64,000 nt of DNA from Bradyrhizobium sp. CB1717. Lineage in GTDB: Bacteria > Pseudomonadota > Alphaproteobacteria > Rhizobiales > Xanthobacteraceae. Positions 25,189-33,375 of the stretch are shown one piece after another. Location of the stretch: the NCBI RefSeq assembly GCF_029714325.1, contig NZ_CP121666.1:4712001-4776000 (forward strand), in the 5' to 3' direction. Both the position numbers and the translations under genes were made by a program. Below the pieces are notes generated by a model that made no database searches, had not been told where the DNA came from, and worked only from the letters and a program-made list of their open reading frames with translations. How positions within the stretch are numbered: position 1 is the stretch's first letter; each line of letters opens with the position of its first letter.

Positions 25189-27132
25189 ATGTCAGGTCTG
25201 CCCTGTCGACGTCGATCCGGTCTGGCCGTGCTGGTCATCCTGACGAGCCAGCTTGCCGCCAATGCCACGCTCGCATCGGACATGGGCCTCGGTGACGCGT
25301 ATCCGACAGGGCAGTCCGCGCAACGTTGGGAGCTGGCGCAGGCTGAGGATGACCACGCGGCGCATCATCCCGCAGCGTCCGGCTCCGCTGGCGATGCGGT
25401 GCCGTCCGGTGGCACCGCGTCGGGAATGATGGGCAGCATGGACGGCATGATGGGTCGGCCGCGCAAGGAGTTCTATCCGGCATTGATGGACATGCCGGCG
25501 CTGTCCGCGGAGCAGAGGAGCAAGCTGGAGGTCCAGGCGCGCGAGCGGATCAGTGCGGAGGCCGATCGCCTGGCGAGTGCCGAAATGGATCTGCGGCACG
25601 CCATCGCCGGAGGCGATATCGTCGCGGCGGATCAGGCGTCGCGTCGGCTTCGCGAATCCCTGAACGCCGTCCAGAGCGGCGTGGTCGCGCTGCGTTCGCT
25701 GCACGAGGGCAAACCGCCGCAGCAGATCGCACAGGCGTGGTTCAAGTCGCAGATGAACCTGCTGCCTCAACGAGGCACGATGGATGCGGATGACGGCACG
25801 CAGGGAATCTCCTGGTTTCACCTCACGACCATGGCGCTGCTGGTGCTGTTCTCGCTCACGCTGCTTGCCGTCTATGTCGCGCGCATGCGCCGGGCGAATG
25901 CGCTGGTCGACCGGCTGACGCGTGCGCCGGCCGTTCCGGCGACTGCCGCGCCGGTGCCAACCGCGACGGCCGTCGGCTCGACGGACGACAAGGCCGCGGC
26001 GAGGCCCGCGCAACAGGCAAGTCGCGATGCCGCGCGGGTCGAACCGGGCCGTTCCTGGAAGGGCAAACTGAGGATCTGCGCGATCTATCAGGAGACGCCG
26101 AACGTGAAGACCTTCCGCCTGCAGGCACCTGGCGGCGGCGCGATTCCGTTCGCGTTCCTGCCCGGGCAGTTCCTGACCTACGCCATCGAGATCGACGGAA
26201 AGACCGTCAGGCGTTCCTACACGATCGCCTCGTCCGCTGCCCAGACCGCCTATGTCGAGACAACGATCAAGCGTGAAGACGGCGGGCTTCTGTCCGACTA
26301 CATGCATGGCCACCTGAAGGAGGGAGACCTGGTCGAGGTTGCAGGCCCCTCCGGCGCCTTCACGTTCACGGGCGCGGAAGCCGACAGTGTCGTCCTGATC
26401 GGTGGCGGGGTCGGCATCACCCCGCTGATGGCGGCGATCCGGTATCTCTCGGACATCGCCTGGCCCGGCCAGATCTATCTCGTCTATGGCGCGCAGACGA
26501 CCGAGCAGTTCATCTTCCGGGACGAACTGGAATATCTTCAGCGCAGGATGACCAATCTGCACGTCGCGGCCACGATGATGCGGGCCGCAGGCACATCCTG
26601 GATGGGAAGCGAGGGACAGATCACGGCCGAGTTCCTGACGCAGGCCGTGCCGGATATTGCGAAAAGGCGCGTTCATCTGTGCGGTCCGCCCGGAATGATG
26701 GAGACGCTCCGGAAGACGCTGGTCGGCCTCGGTGTGCCGGGCGAGCAGATCAAGACGGAGGCCTTCGGACCGGCCCGCGGCGCCGTTCCGCCTCCCGGTA
26801 AGGCCGTCGCCGAAGCGCCAATTCCGGGAAGCGGAGCGGGCGATCAAGGGGTCGCAGCGGTCGGGCCGGCAACGGCCACGATCCGCTTCGCGAGATCGGG
26901 CAAGGTGGCGGCGCTGCCTCCGGACAAGAGCGTTCTTGAGGTGGCCGAGGGCGCGGGCGTGTCGATCGACTATTCATGCCGGGCCGGAATCTGCGGTGTC
27001 TGCAAGACGCATCTGCTGCAAGGCAACGTCACGATGGAGGTCCAGGAGGCTCTGACAGACGACGACAAGGCGAACGGTCTCATCCTGGCCTGCCAGGCGA
27101 GATCGGTCGGAGACCTGGTCGTCGAGGCCTGA
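25189..27132 (+). CDS. Membrane fusion: periplasmic Met-rich domain, TM helix, FAD/NAD(P)H reductase, [2Fe-2S] ferredoxin
   Basis: 647 residues. Layout: signal-like helix 10-29; Met/His-rich stretch 56-90 (EDDHAAHHP, GMMGSMDGMMGR); Spy/CpxP-like helical region 95-195 (MDMPALSAEQRSKLE); one transmembrane helix about 212-232 ending in ARMRRA, so the rest is cytoplasmic; ferredoxin-NADP reductase fold 290-530 with FAD motif RRSYTIAS (341-348) and nucleotide motif GGGVGITP (405-412) plus HLCGPPGMM; then a plant-type ferredoxin with C597-x4-C602-x2-C605-x29-C635. The reductase half resembles phenol/BenC-type electron-transfer proteins, but in reverse domain order and tethered to a periplasmic sensor. 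It should pass electrons from NAD(P)H to a membrane partner, probably the di-heme b protein encoded 1 bp after its stop. Confidence 0.88.
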   Translation: MSGLPCRRRSGLAVLVILTSQLAANATLASDMGLGDAYPTGQSAQRWELAQAEDDHAAHHPAASGSAGDAVPSGGTASGMMGSMDGMMGRPRKEFYPALMDMPALSAEQRSKLEVQARERISAEADRLASAEMDLRHAIAGGDIVAADQASRRLRESLNAVQSGVVALRSLHEGKPPQQIAQAWFKSQMNLLPQRGTMDADDGTQGISWFHLTTMALLVLFSLTLLAVYVARMRRANALVDRLTRAPAVPATAAPVPTATAVGSTDDKAAARPAQQASRDAARVEPGRSWKGKLRICAIYQETPNVKTFRLQAPGGGAIPFAFLPGQFLTYAIEIDGKTVRRSYTIASSAAQTAYVETTIKREDGGLLSDYMHGHLKEGDLVEVAGPSGAFTFTGAEADSVVLIGGGVGITPLMAAIRYLSDIAWPGQIYLVYGAQTTEQFIFRDELEYLQRRMTNLHVAATMMRAAGTSWMGSEGQITAEFLTQAVPDIAKRRVHLCGPPGMMETLRKTLVGLGVPGEQIKTEAFGPARGAVPPPGKAVAEAPIPGSGAGDQGVAAVGPATATIRFARSGKVAALPPDKSVLEVAEGAGVSIDYSCRAGICGVCKTHLLQGNVTMEVQEALTDDDKANGLILACQARSVGDLVVEA

Positions 27133-27133
27133 C

Positions 27134-27841
27134 ATGATGGACGCAAGAGAGCGCCTGATCGCCGACGTCGTTCTGGCGGCCCTGTTACTGCTGGTGCCGG
27201 CTTTCCTGCTTCATTCCGACAGCCGGTTTGCAGGAAGCCTGGCCGGCTTTGCCCTCGGGGCCGGTGCGGCCGTGCTGATGCTCCTCCTTCTCGTCTATCC
27301 CATGACGAAATACAGCGCGGGGCTGAAGGCCGTGGTCACGCGGTGCGTGTCGATGTCGACGCTGCTGGCATTTCACGCCTATGCCGGAATCACCGCCACG
27401 TTCTTCGCGCTCCTGCATACCGGGCACAAGTTTCAGAGCCCGATGGGGATCGCCCTGGTGACCAGCATGCTGATCGTCGTCGTCACCGGATTTGTCGGGC
27501 GCTATTACCTGCCGCAAACTGCGCTGGAACTCCGCCAGCAGCAGTCGCATCTGGCGACGTTGAGATCGGCCTACGAGCACACCGCGGCGGCCATGTCGTC
27601 GGCCGATCGGGAGGGGCAAGACGGGTCCGCCAAGCGTGGATTGGCCTTGCAGAAGGTACCGCTGCTGCAACTCGTCGATGGCATTTCCGATCTCGAAGCA
27701 GCGATCGGATCAAGTGAGGCGGTCAAGACGATCTTCACGCAGTGGATCGGGCTGCATATCCTGGCCGCGATCGTCATGTATGTGCTGCTCGCCGTGCATG
27801 TGGCGGCCGAGATCTATTTCGGGCTGCGGTGGCTCGCGTGA
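27134..27841 (+). CDS. Five-helix membrane protein with di-heme b histidine pattern
   Basis: 235 residues. The ATG at 27134 follows GAGG by 6 bp and lies 1 bp after the previous stop. Hydrophobic helices are at about 9-27, 33-56, 74-98, 104-122 and 200-230. Two helices each carry two histidines 14 apart: His81/His95 (in FHAYAGITATFFALLH) and His208/His222 (in LHILAAIVMYVLLAVH). H-x13-H on two helices is the arrangement that holds two stacked b hemes in bc1-type cytochrome b. A cytoplasmic helical loop (about 125-195) is Gln/Ser/Ala-rich and could dock the reductase. No family name is recognised. It probably moves electrons across the membrane to the seven-heme protein. Confidence 0.82.
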   Translation: MMDARERLIADVVLAALLLLVPAFLLHSDSRFAGSLAGFALGAGAAVLMLLLLVYPMTKYSAGLKAVVTRCVSMSTLLAFHAYAGITATFFALLHTGHKFQSPMGIALVTSMLIVVVTGFVGRYYLPQTALELRQQQSHLATLRSAYEHTAAAMSSADREGQDGSAKRGLALQKVPLLQLVDGISDLEAAIGSSEAVKTIFTQWIGLHILAAIVMYVLLAVHVAAEIYFGLRWLA

Positions 27842-28617
27842 CGATCAGGGGCGCGCTCTATGTCGTGGTCGCGACACTGGCGGTCGCAAGTGCAGCGGTC
27901 GCATCGATTGCTCTGTATCGGGGCGGCTCAACGAGCGTCCCGGGCTGGACGAGGCTCGTCAGTCCCGGACCGCTGTCCGCAAAGCATGCATTTCTGTCCG
28001 ACAAATGCGAGAGCTGCCATGCGCCGATCAAAGGGGTCGAGGCGGCCGCCTGTATCACCTGTCATGCGCCTGCCGCCGCGGATCTCGCCAAGCAATCGAC
28101 AGCGTTTCATGCCATGGCGGGCGGTCAATGTTCCGGTTGCCACCGCGAGCACTCTGGCGACTTGCGGCCGATCAGGATGAACCATGCGTCGCTGCTGAAA
28201 GTCGCGATGCCTGCCTCCGGCAAGACGGTGTTCGATCGGACTGCACCCGACCAAATGACGGCAGACCTGAGGGAGTTTCTCGGCCTGCAAAAGTCAGAGC
28301 AGCGGGAGAAGGCGGCGCTCGACTGTGCCAACTGCCACAGCAACCGGGAGCCGCACCGCGAATTGTTTGGACGGGGCTGCGCGGATTGCCATGGACTCGC
28401 GTCCTGGAAGATCGCGGGTTTCCTGCATCCGTCGCCAACGTCGCGGGACTGCGCCCAATGCCATCAGGCACCGCCGAGCCACTATATGGGCCACTTCATC
28501 ATGATGGACCGGATGATCGCAGGGCAGGAACACGCATCGGTCGATCAATGCTTTCTGTGCCACAGGACCGACTCGTTCAATGACATCAAGGGCGTCGGTT
28601 GGATGAAGCATCATTGA
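27838..28617 (+). CDS. Membrane-anchored heptaheme cytochrome c
   Basis: 259 residues from a GTG start whose first bases overlap the preceding stop (GTGA, 4-bp overlap), indicating translational coupling. A hydrophobic anchor lies at residues 6-27. Seven CxxCH heme sites follow: CESCH (57), CITCH (72), CSGCH (98), CANCH (163), CADCH (181), CAQCH (205) and CFLCH (238). Additional histidines (for example His50, His91, His105, His116, His173 and His215) can be distal ligands. The spacing resembles cytochrome c3/c7-like multiheme proteins in the periplasm. With the upstream reductase and di-heme b protein it forms the outer end of an electron chain. Terminal acceptor or donor unknown. Confidence 0.92.
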   Translation: MTIRGALYVVVATLAVASAAVASIALYRGGSTSVPGWTRLVSPGPLSAKHAFLSDKCESCHAPIKGVEAAACITCHAPAAADLAKQSTAFHAMAGGQCSGCHREHSGDLRPIRMNHASLLKVAMPASGKTVFDRTAPDQMTADLREFLGLQKSEQREKAALDCANCHSNREPHRELFGRGCADCHGLASWKIAGFLHPSPTSRDCAQCHQAPPSHYMGHFIMMDRMIAGQEHASVDQCFLCHRTDSFNDIKGVGWMKHH

Positions 28618-28840
28618 CGGATTCGTTTCGGCGACGGAGATATCGGCAATATATTACAGGTTTCGACGAAAAAAATCGGGAGCTCATTTCCGCGCCGCAT
28701 CACAATGTCGGATGCACGCGCCGAGCCCTTCACGCCCGCATGGCGCAAGACGCGCATCGCCGTTCTCGCGTGCGTCGTTTTCTGTTGGCCGTGCCTGCAA
28801 CCAGAGCTATATGTTCCCGGTCGGGACAGCAGGTGCAGGG

Positions 28841-29251
28841 ATGATTGGCTTGCGAAAGCCGAGGCGAAGATGGTGGGGATGGGTTGTCGCCATCGCCTAC
28901 CTGCTCGCGTCGATGACGCCGTCCCTCGCGATCTCGATCTCCCTCGACGTCGCCATGCAGTGCGAGCATCCGCTCGCTCAGCCCGGAGATGTGCATGAGC
29001 ACGATGACGCTGCCGGATCGGCAGCGCATTCGCATGACGTTGCGATGGCCGGGGATTGCGACGACGACCAGGACCGGCTCGGCGACCGGCATGCGACCTG
29101 CTGCGGCTCGGTGCTTTGCTTCAGCGCCGTGTGGCCGCAAGCTCCCGCGATTGCGGATCATGTCGTGCCGCGCTCGCGCTGCGAGGCGCAGCCTGACGTG
29201 ATCGGCGACGAAGGCACGTTCCGTCGCCACTACCGGCCTCCCATCGTCTGA
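28841..29251 (+). CDS. His/Cys-rich exported or membrane-anchored protein
   Basis: 136 residues from the ATG at 28841; an in-frame ATG at 28811 is also possible. A basic start (IGLRKPRRRWWGW) and a hydrophobic segment (VVAIAYLLASMTPSLAISIS) suggest export. The next part is rich in metal ligands: CEHPLAQPGDVHEHDD, AAHSHDVAMAGDCDDDQD, DRHATCCGSVLCFSAVWPQA. The CCG-x3-CF segment and the acidic/His stretches recall DUF2946- or CopL-like small proteins found near copper-resistance genes, but this is only a resemblance. It lies between the heptaheme gene (224 bp) and the ECF sigma gene. Confidence 0.65.
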   Translation: MIGLRKPRRRWWGWVVAIAYLLASMTPSLAISISLDVAMQCEHPLAQPGDVHEHDDAAGSAAHSHDVAMAGDCDDDQDRLGDRHATCCGSVLCFSAVWPQAPAIADHVVPRSRCEAQPDVIGDEGTFRRHYRPPIV

Positions 29252-29576
29252 GATAGCTCCCGAAAACCGGGCTGCGTCGCTACAGGAGCGAGCGCGGATC
29301 GATTCGTCTGCGCGGGACGCTTTGCCATGCGGATGGCGGCCATGCCCGCCAGGACCTCACACGCGATGGAGTGACAGCGCCGGCCTCGGTGTTGCTCGCG
29401 CGCTGCGTGCTGGGCGGACGAACGCCGGTTTGCGGAAAGAGAGGTCGAGCGCCGCTGTCGCGGCGATCGCTCGCGACCCTGCTCGGACGACTGCCGTACC
29501 GGCTGATGACAGCCGTGCCGTCACGTTCCCGCTCCAACGAAGCGTTCTACCAAATGTCATGCAAGGACGATGCGTC
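29252..29576. other. Intergenic region upstream of the ECF sigma gene
   Basis: A 325-bp gap. Overlapping frames on both strands cross it, but none has a start with ribosome site or a recognisable product. It should hold the promoter of the sigma-factor gene. No convincing second copy of the CGTAAG-N16-CGTCTA pattern was found here. Confidence 0.45.
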
Positions 29577-30188
29577 ATGAAACCGTCGAACGAGAATCTG
29601 CCGGTGCTGACGGCCGGCTCCCTGGAAGCGCAGGAGGCAATCGTTCGTGCCGCCCTCATCGGCAGTTACGATCGCCTCCGCGGTTATCTGCAGCGACGCT
29701 TTGGCGGGAAGGCGGAAGCGGAGGAGGTGCTCCAGGCATTCATGTTGCGCGCACTGGAGCGGTCCGGCGATATCCGCGATGCCGACTCCGTTCGGGGCTG
29801 GCTCAGCAGGGTCCTGGCCACGACGATCGCTGACTTCCACCGGCAGGCGTCAAAGAGCAGGACGAGGGAGATGCCGTTCCCGAATGAGCTCAACGATCGT
29901 CTTGCGGCCGAGCAGGACGCCGCGGCGAATGCCGCGGTCTGCGAGTGTCTTCATACCCATCTGTCCCTTCTGAAGCCGGAACATGCCGAGGTCATCAGAA
30001 GGGTGGATCTCGCCGGTGAGCCGCGGGAGCTGGTTGCGGCCGCCCTCGGGGTGACCGTGAACAACCTGACTGTTCGGCTTCATCGCGCACGGCACGCCCT
30101 GAAGGAGCGCCTCGAGCAGACCTGCGTCGTATGCCTCGAGGAAAGTTTTTGGGAATGCCGCTGCGGCGATAATCGAGGTCCAACCTAA
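29577..30188 (+). CDS. ECF sigma factor with C-terminal Cys-rich tail (CorE-like)
   Basis: 203 residues; AAGGA lies 9 bp before the ATG at 29577. Region 2: YDRLRGYLQRRFGGKAEAEE, VLQAFMLRALER, then GWLSRVLATTIADFHRQ. Region 4: LKPEHAEVIRRVDLAGEP, ALGVTVNNLTVRLHRARHAL. Two cysteine groups stand out: CEC (122-124) in the linker and C183-x2-C186-x7-C194-x-C196 at the C-terminus. This double pattern (CxC in the linker plus a C-terminal Cys-rich domain) is that of CorE-type ECF factors, which need no anti-sigma and are switched by copper, cadmium or zinc. No anti-sigma gene is adjacent. It probably controls the upstream conduit genes. Confidence 0.85.
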   Translation: MKPSNENLPVLTAGSLEAQEAIVRAALIGSYDRLRGYLQRRFGGKAEAEEVLQAFMLRALERSGDIRDADSVRGWLSRVLATTIADFHRQASKSRTREMPFPNELNDRLAAEQDAAANAAVCECLHTHLSLLKPEHAEVIRRVDLAGEPRELVAAALGVTVNNLTVRLHRARHALKERLEQTCVVCLEESFWECRCGDNRGPT

Positions 30189-32905
30189 CCGGCCTCGCGC
30201 CGGCGGCCTTCGCTGCCTTCGCGCCGGGCGAGCCGGCTGCGATGCAGCGCGAACAGCTCCAGCATCTTGTCGGCCGGCTTGGCGGCGCTGAACAGATAGC
30301 CTTGCATCTCGGAGCAGCCCAGCGTGCGGAGCAGGCGCTGCTGCTCCTCGGTCTCGACACCCTCGGCCGTGGTGGTCATGCGACGGGCGGCCGCCAGGTT
30401 GACGACGGCCTGGACGATGCTGGCGGAGCCGTCGGGGCCGGCGATATCCTCGACGAAGCAGCGGTCGATCTTGATCTTGTCGAACGGGAAGCGGTGCAGA
30501 TAGCTCAGCGAGGAATAGCCGGTGCCGAAATCGTCGAGCGCGATGCGCACGCCGATGGCGCGGAGCTGGTGCAGGATCGCGAGCGCCGTGTCATCGTCGC
30601 GGATAAGCACCGCCTCGGTGATCTCGAGCTCGAGCCGGCTTGCCGGCAGGTTGGAAGCGGCGAGCGCCGCCATGATCTTCAGCGCCAGCGTGCCGCTCTT
30701 GAATTGCACCGGCGAGACGTTGACGGCGAGGCGGATGTCGTCGGGCCAGCCGGCAGCATCCCGGCAGGCGGTCGCCAGCACCCATTCGCCGATCTCGTTG
30801 ATCAGGCCGGTGTCTTCGGCGATCGGGATGAACTCGGCCGGTGAAACCATGCCGCGCTCGGGATGGCGCCAGCGCACCAGCGCCTCGCAGCCGGTGATGC
30901 GGTCGTCCTTCAGGCCGAGGCAAGGCTGGTAATAGACCTCGAGGCCGCCACGCGCGATGGCGTGGCGCAGGTCGATCTCGAGCTGCCGCCGCTCGCGGAC
31001 CTTGGCGTCCATCTCGGGTTCGAAGAAGCGGTAGGTGCGGCGTCCCGCGGATTTGGCGGCGTACATCGCAAGGTCCGCGTTCTTCAGGATCTGGTCCAGC
31101 GCCGTGCCGTGTCCCGGCGCCAGCGCGATGCCGATGCTGGCGTCGCTGGTGAGATGATGGCCCATGCAGTCGAAGGGCGTGCGGATGGCCTGGAAGATCC
31201 GGGCGACGAGATCGTTGACCTGGTCCGGCGAGGTCACCGCGCTCTGCACGATGGCAAACTCGTCGCCGCCGAGCCGCGCCACGAAATCCGTCGGACCGGC
31301 GCAGCGGCTGAGGCTCGCTGCCATCGATTTCAGCAGCTCGTCGCCGACGAGATGGCCGAGCGCGTCGTTGACCCCCTTGAACTCGTCGATGTCGATATAG
31401 TGGACCGCGACCTCTTCGCCATCGACGATGGCGGCCAGCTCCTGCCGCAGATGCTCGTGGAACATGGCGCGGTTGGGCAGATCGGTCAGCGCGTCGTAGT
31501 GGGCCAGATGAATGATGCGCTCCTCGATGCGCCGGCGCTCGGTGATGTCCTCGTGCGTCGCCACCCAGCCGCCGTCGGTGAGCGGTTCGTTGAGGACCTG
31601 GATCGAGCGGCCGTCGGCGGTGTCGACCACCATGGAATTGCGCACGTGAATTTCGCGCAGCACGCGTTCGACATACTGATCGAGGTCGCCGGTGAAGGAG
31701 CCGGTCGTCTTGCGATGGGCGATGATGTCGTGGAAGCTGCAGCCGGGCTTCACCACGGCGGTCGACAGGCCGTACATGTCGATGTAGCGCTGGTTGCACA
31801 CCACGAGCCGCCGGTCCGCGTCGAACAGCAGCAAGCCCTGGGTCATGTTGTTGACGGCGCGGTCGAGACGTTGCTTCTCCAGCGTCAGCCGTTCCCTGGA
31901 GAGGCGGTGCTGCTCCAGCAGCTTGCGCACGATCGCGATCAGGACGCCGGCGATGGCGAGCGCGGAAGAGGCGGCGACCGAGATCAGGATGCCGATCTGC
32001 TCGCGCCAGTCCGTCAGGGCCGCCGCGCGTGTCGTGGTGGCCATCATCAGGATCGGGTAGTGGGGCAGGGCGTGCGAAGCGATCAGGCGGTCCTCGCCGT
32101 CGACCGGGCTCATGAAGCGTCCGGCGAAGTGATCGAGCCCGAAGACCCGCTGCTGCGCGAAGGGGCCGGTCTTGAAATTCCGCCCCATCAATTCGTTGGA
32201 ATGGGGATAGCGGGCGAGCAGCGTGCCGTCGCGATGCAACATCGAGATCGTCGCACCTTCGCCGAGCACCACGGATTCGAAGAATTTCTCGAAATTGGCC
32301 GGCTCGATGCCGCGTCCGACCACGCCCATGAACTCACCGTTCGGGCCGACGATCCTGCGCACGAGCAGGATGGTCCAGGCGCCGGAGATCCGGCTGTGCA
32401 GCGGCTCGATCAGGACATCAGGCGAATAAGGGTCGTATTTGAAGGTACGGAAATAGGCGCGATCGGCAACGTTCACTTTGGGGGCGGGCCATGCCGTCGA
32501 TGAATTGATCAAGTTGCCGTCGGCATCGATGATGTTGACGCCGCCGATGTAAGGAAGCGCCTCGATCTTCGAGCGCAGCATCCGGTGGATGTCCTGACCC
32601 GAGAGGCGTTTGCGATAGTCTTCCGCGTTGGAAATGCCGATCGTGCGGACGTGGTCGACGAAATCCTTCTGGATGACCGCGAAATCCTGCAATTGCTGAT
32701 CGAAATGATGGGCCAGCATCAAGACGGTGTTTTCCAGCTCGCGGCCGGAATTGCGCAGTGCGCGTTCGCGGAAGTTCTGCGCCATCAGCGTCGCGCCGAC
32801 GGCGATCGCGGCGATCAGCAGTGTGCCGCCCACGACCAGCCAGCGGATCGGTCCGCTGCGCGCGAAGGCCTGGTCGTAAAGGCGACTGCCGAATTTCGTC
32901 ATCAT
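30185..32905 (-). CDS. Cache-PAS-GGDEF-EAL cyclic-di-GMP enzyme
   Basis: 906 residues from MMTKFGSRL. Layout: transmembrane helix about 20-42, periplasmic double-Cache sensor about 43-305 (GGVNIIDADGNLINSS, VNVADRAYFRTFK, MGVVGRGIEPANFEKFF), second helix about 315-338, PAS fold about 360-470 (LLLFDADRRLVVCNQRY, GGWVATHEDITERR), GGDEF domain about 475-635 with the intact motif ARLGGDEFAIV, EAL domain about 650-895 with intact GCEALVRW, DFGTGYSSLSYLHRFPFDKI and QGYLFSAAKP. Both active sites look competent, so the direction (synthesis or breakdown of c-di-GMP) depends on the sensor. Its stop overlaps the ECF gene's stop by 4 bp, tail to tail. Confidence 0.93.
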   Translation of the reverse strand: MMTKFGSRLYDQAFARSGPIRWLVVGGTLLIAAIAVGATLMAQNFRERALRNSGRELENTVLMLAHHFDQQLQDFAVIQKDFVDHVRTIGISNAEDYRKRLSGQDIHRMLRSKIEALPYIGGVNIIDADGNLINSSTAWPAPKVNVADRAYFRTFKYDPYSPDVLIEPLHSRISGAWTILLVRRIVGPNGEFMGVVGRGIEPANFEKFFESVVLGEGATISMLHRDGTLLARYPHSNELMGRNFKTGPFAQQRVFGLDHFAGRFMSPVDGEDRLIASHALPHYPILMMATTTRAAALTDWREQIGILISVAASSALAIAGVLIAIVRKLLEQHRLSRERLTLEKQRLDRAVNNMTQGLLLFDADRRLVVCNQRYIDMYGLSTAVVKPGCSFHDIIAHRKTTGSFTGDLDQYVERVLREIHVRNSMVVDTADGRSIQVLNEPLTDGGWVATHEDITERRRIEERIIHLAHYDALTDLPNRAMFHEHLRQELAAIVDGEEVAVHYIDIDEFKGVNDALGHLVGDELLKSMAASLSRCAGPTDFVARLGGDEFAIVQSAVTSPDQVNDLVARIFQAIRTPFDCMGHHLTSDASIGIALAPGHGTALDQILKNADLAMYAAKSAGRRTYRFFEPEMDAKVRERRQLEIDLRHAIARGGLEVYYQPCLGLKDDRITGCEALVRWRHPERGMVSPAEFIPIAEDTGLINEIGEWVLATACRDAAGWPDDIRLAVNVSPVQFKSGTLALKIMAALAASNLPASRLELEITEAVLIRDDDTALAILHQLRAIGVRIALDDFGTGYSSLSYLHRFPFDKIKIDRCFVEDIAGPDGSASIVQAVVNLAAARRMTTTAEGVETEEQQRLLRTLGCSEMQGYLFSAAKPADKMLELFALHRSRLARREGSEGRRREAG

Positions 32906-33206
32906 GTTCGATCGCTGCCGCGCACACGCCAGGATCAATTCTTGATCCTCAAGACATCCGTTGGTTTACGGGAACGGTATGGAGCAGAAGTTAGGAAGCG
33001 CGGTTAATGCGACATGAATCATCACGCAGAAAAGCGGGAGCAAGCCGTGCAGGAATTGCCGCAAGACACCTGCGCTGCCGGACAGTTCCTGCCGACCATG
33101 CCGCGATCAACCAAGGCTTAACCATTTAAGGCGTTGGCGATCCTCGAGTCGCCATTGGCACGTGATTTGCGAACATGCCTGCCAACGACACAGTGAGGAG
33201 ATGATC
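32906..33206. other. Intergenic region between divergent c-di-GMP and Flp pilin genes
   Basis: About 300 bp that should hold both promoters. No gene, tRNA or strong repeat is visible; a short frame on the + strand overlapping the 5' end of the c-di-GMP gene has no support. The ribosome site GAGGAG of the pilin gene is at 33195-33200. Confidence 0.45.
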
Positions 33207-33371
33207 GTGAAAACCGTTTTGAAGAACTTCATTGCCGACGAATCCGGTGCGACGGCGATCGAATACGGCCTGATCGCCGCCGGCATCGCGCTTGCGATCA
33301 TCGCCGTGGTCAACAATCTCGGCTCGACGCTGAAGCTGAAGTTTGGATCGATCAGCACATCGCTGAAGTAG
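33207..33371 (+). CDS. Flp/Fap-type type IVb pilin
   Basis: 54 residues. A GTG start at 33207 (read V/MKTVLKNFIADES) is preferred because GAGGAG (33195-33200) lies 6 bp upstream; the ATG at 33201 would touch it. The Flp signature DESGATAIEYGLIAAGIALA is complete: a short basic leader, the Gly-Ala cleavage area for TadV-type prepilin peptidase, then E-Y in the hydrophobic helix. Flp pilins form Tad pili for adhesion. No other tad/cpa genes are nearby, so this is an orphan pilin gene. It ends 5 bp before the convergent moaC stop. Confidence 0.93.
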   Translation: MKTVLKNFIADESGATAIEYGLIAAGIALAIIAVVNNLGSTLKLKFGSISTSLK

Positions 33372-33375
33372 AAGA

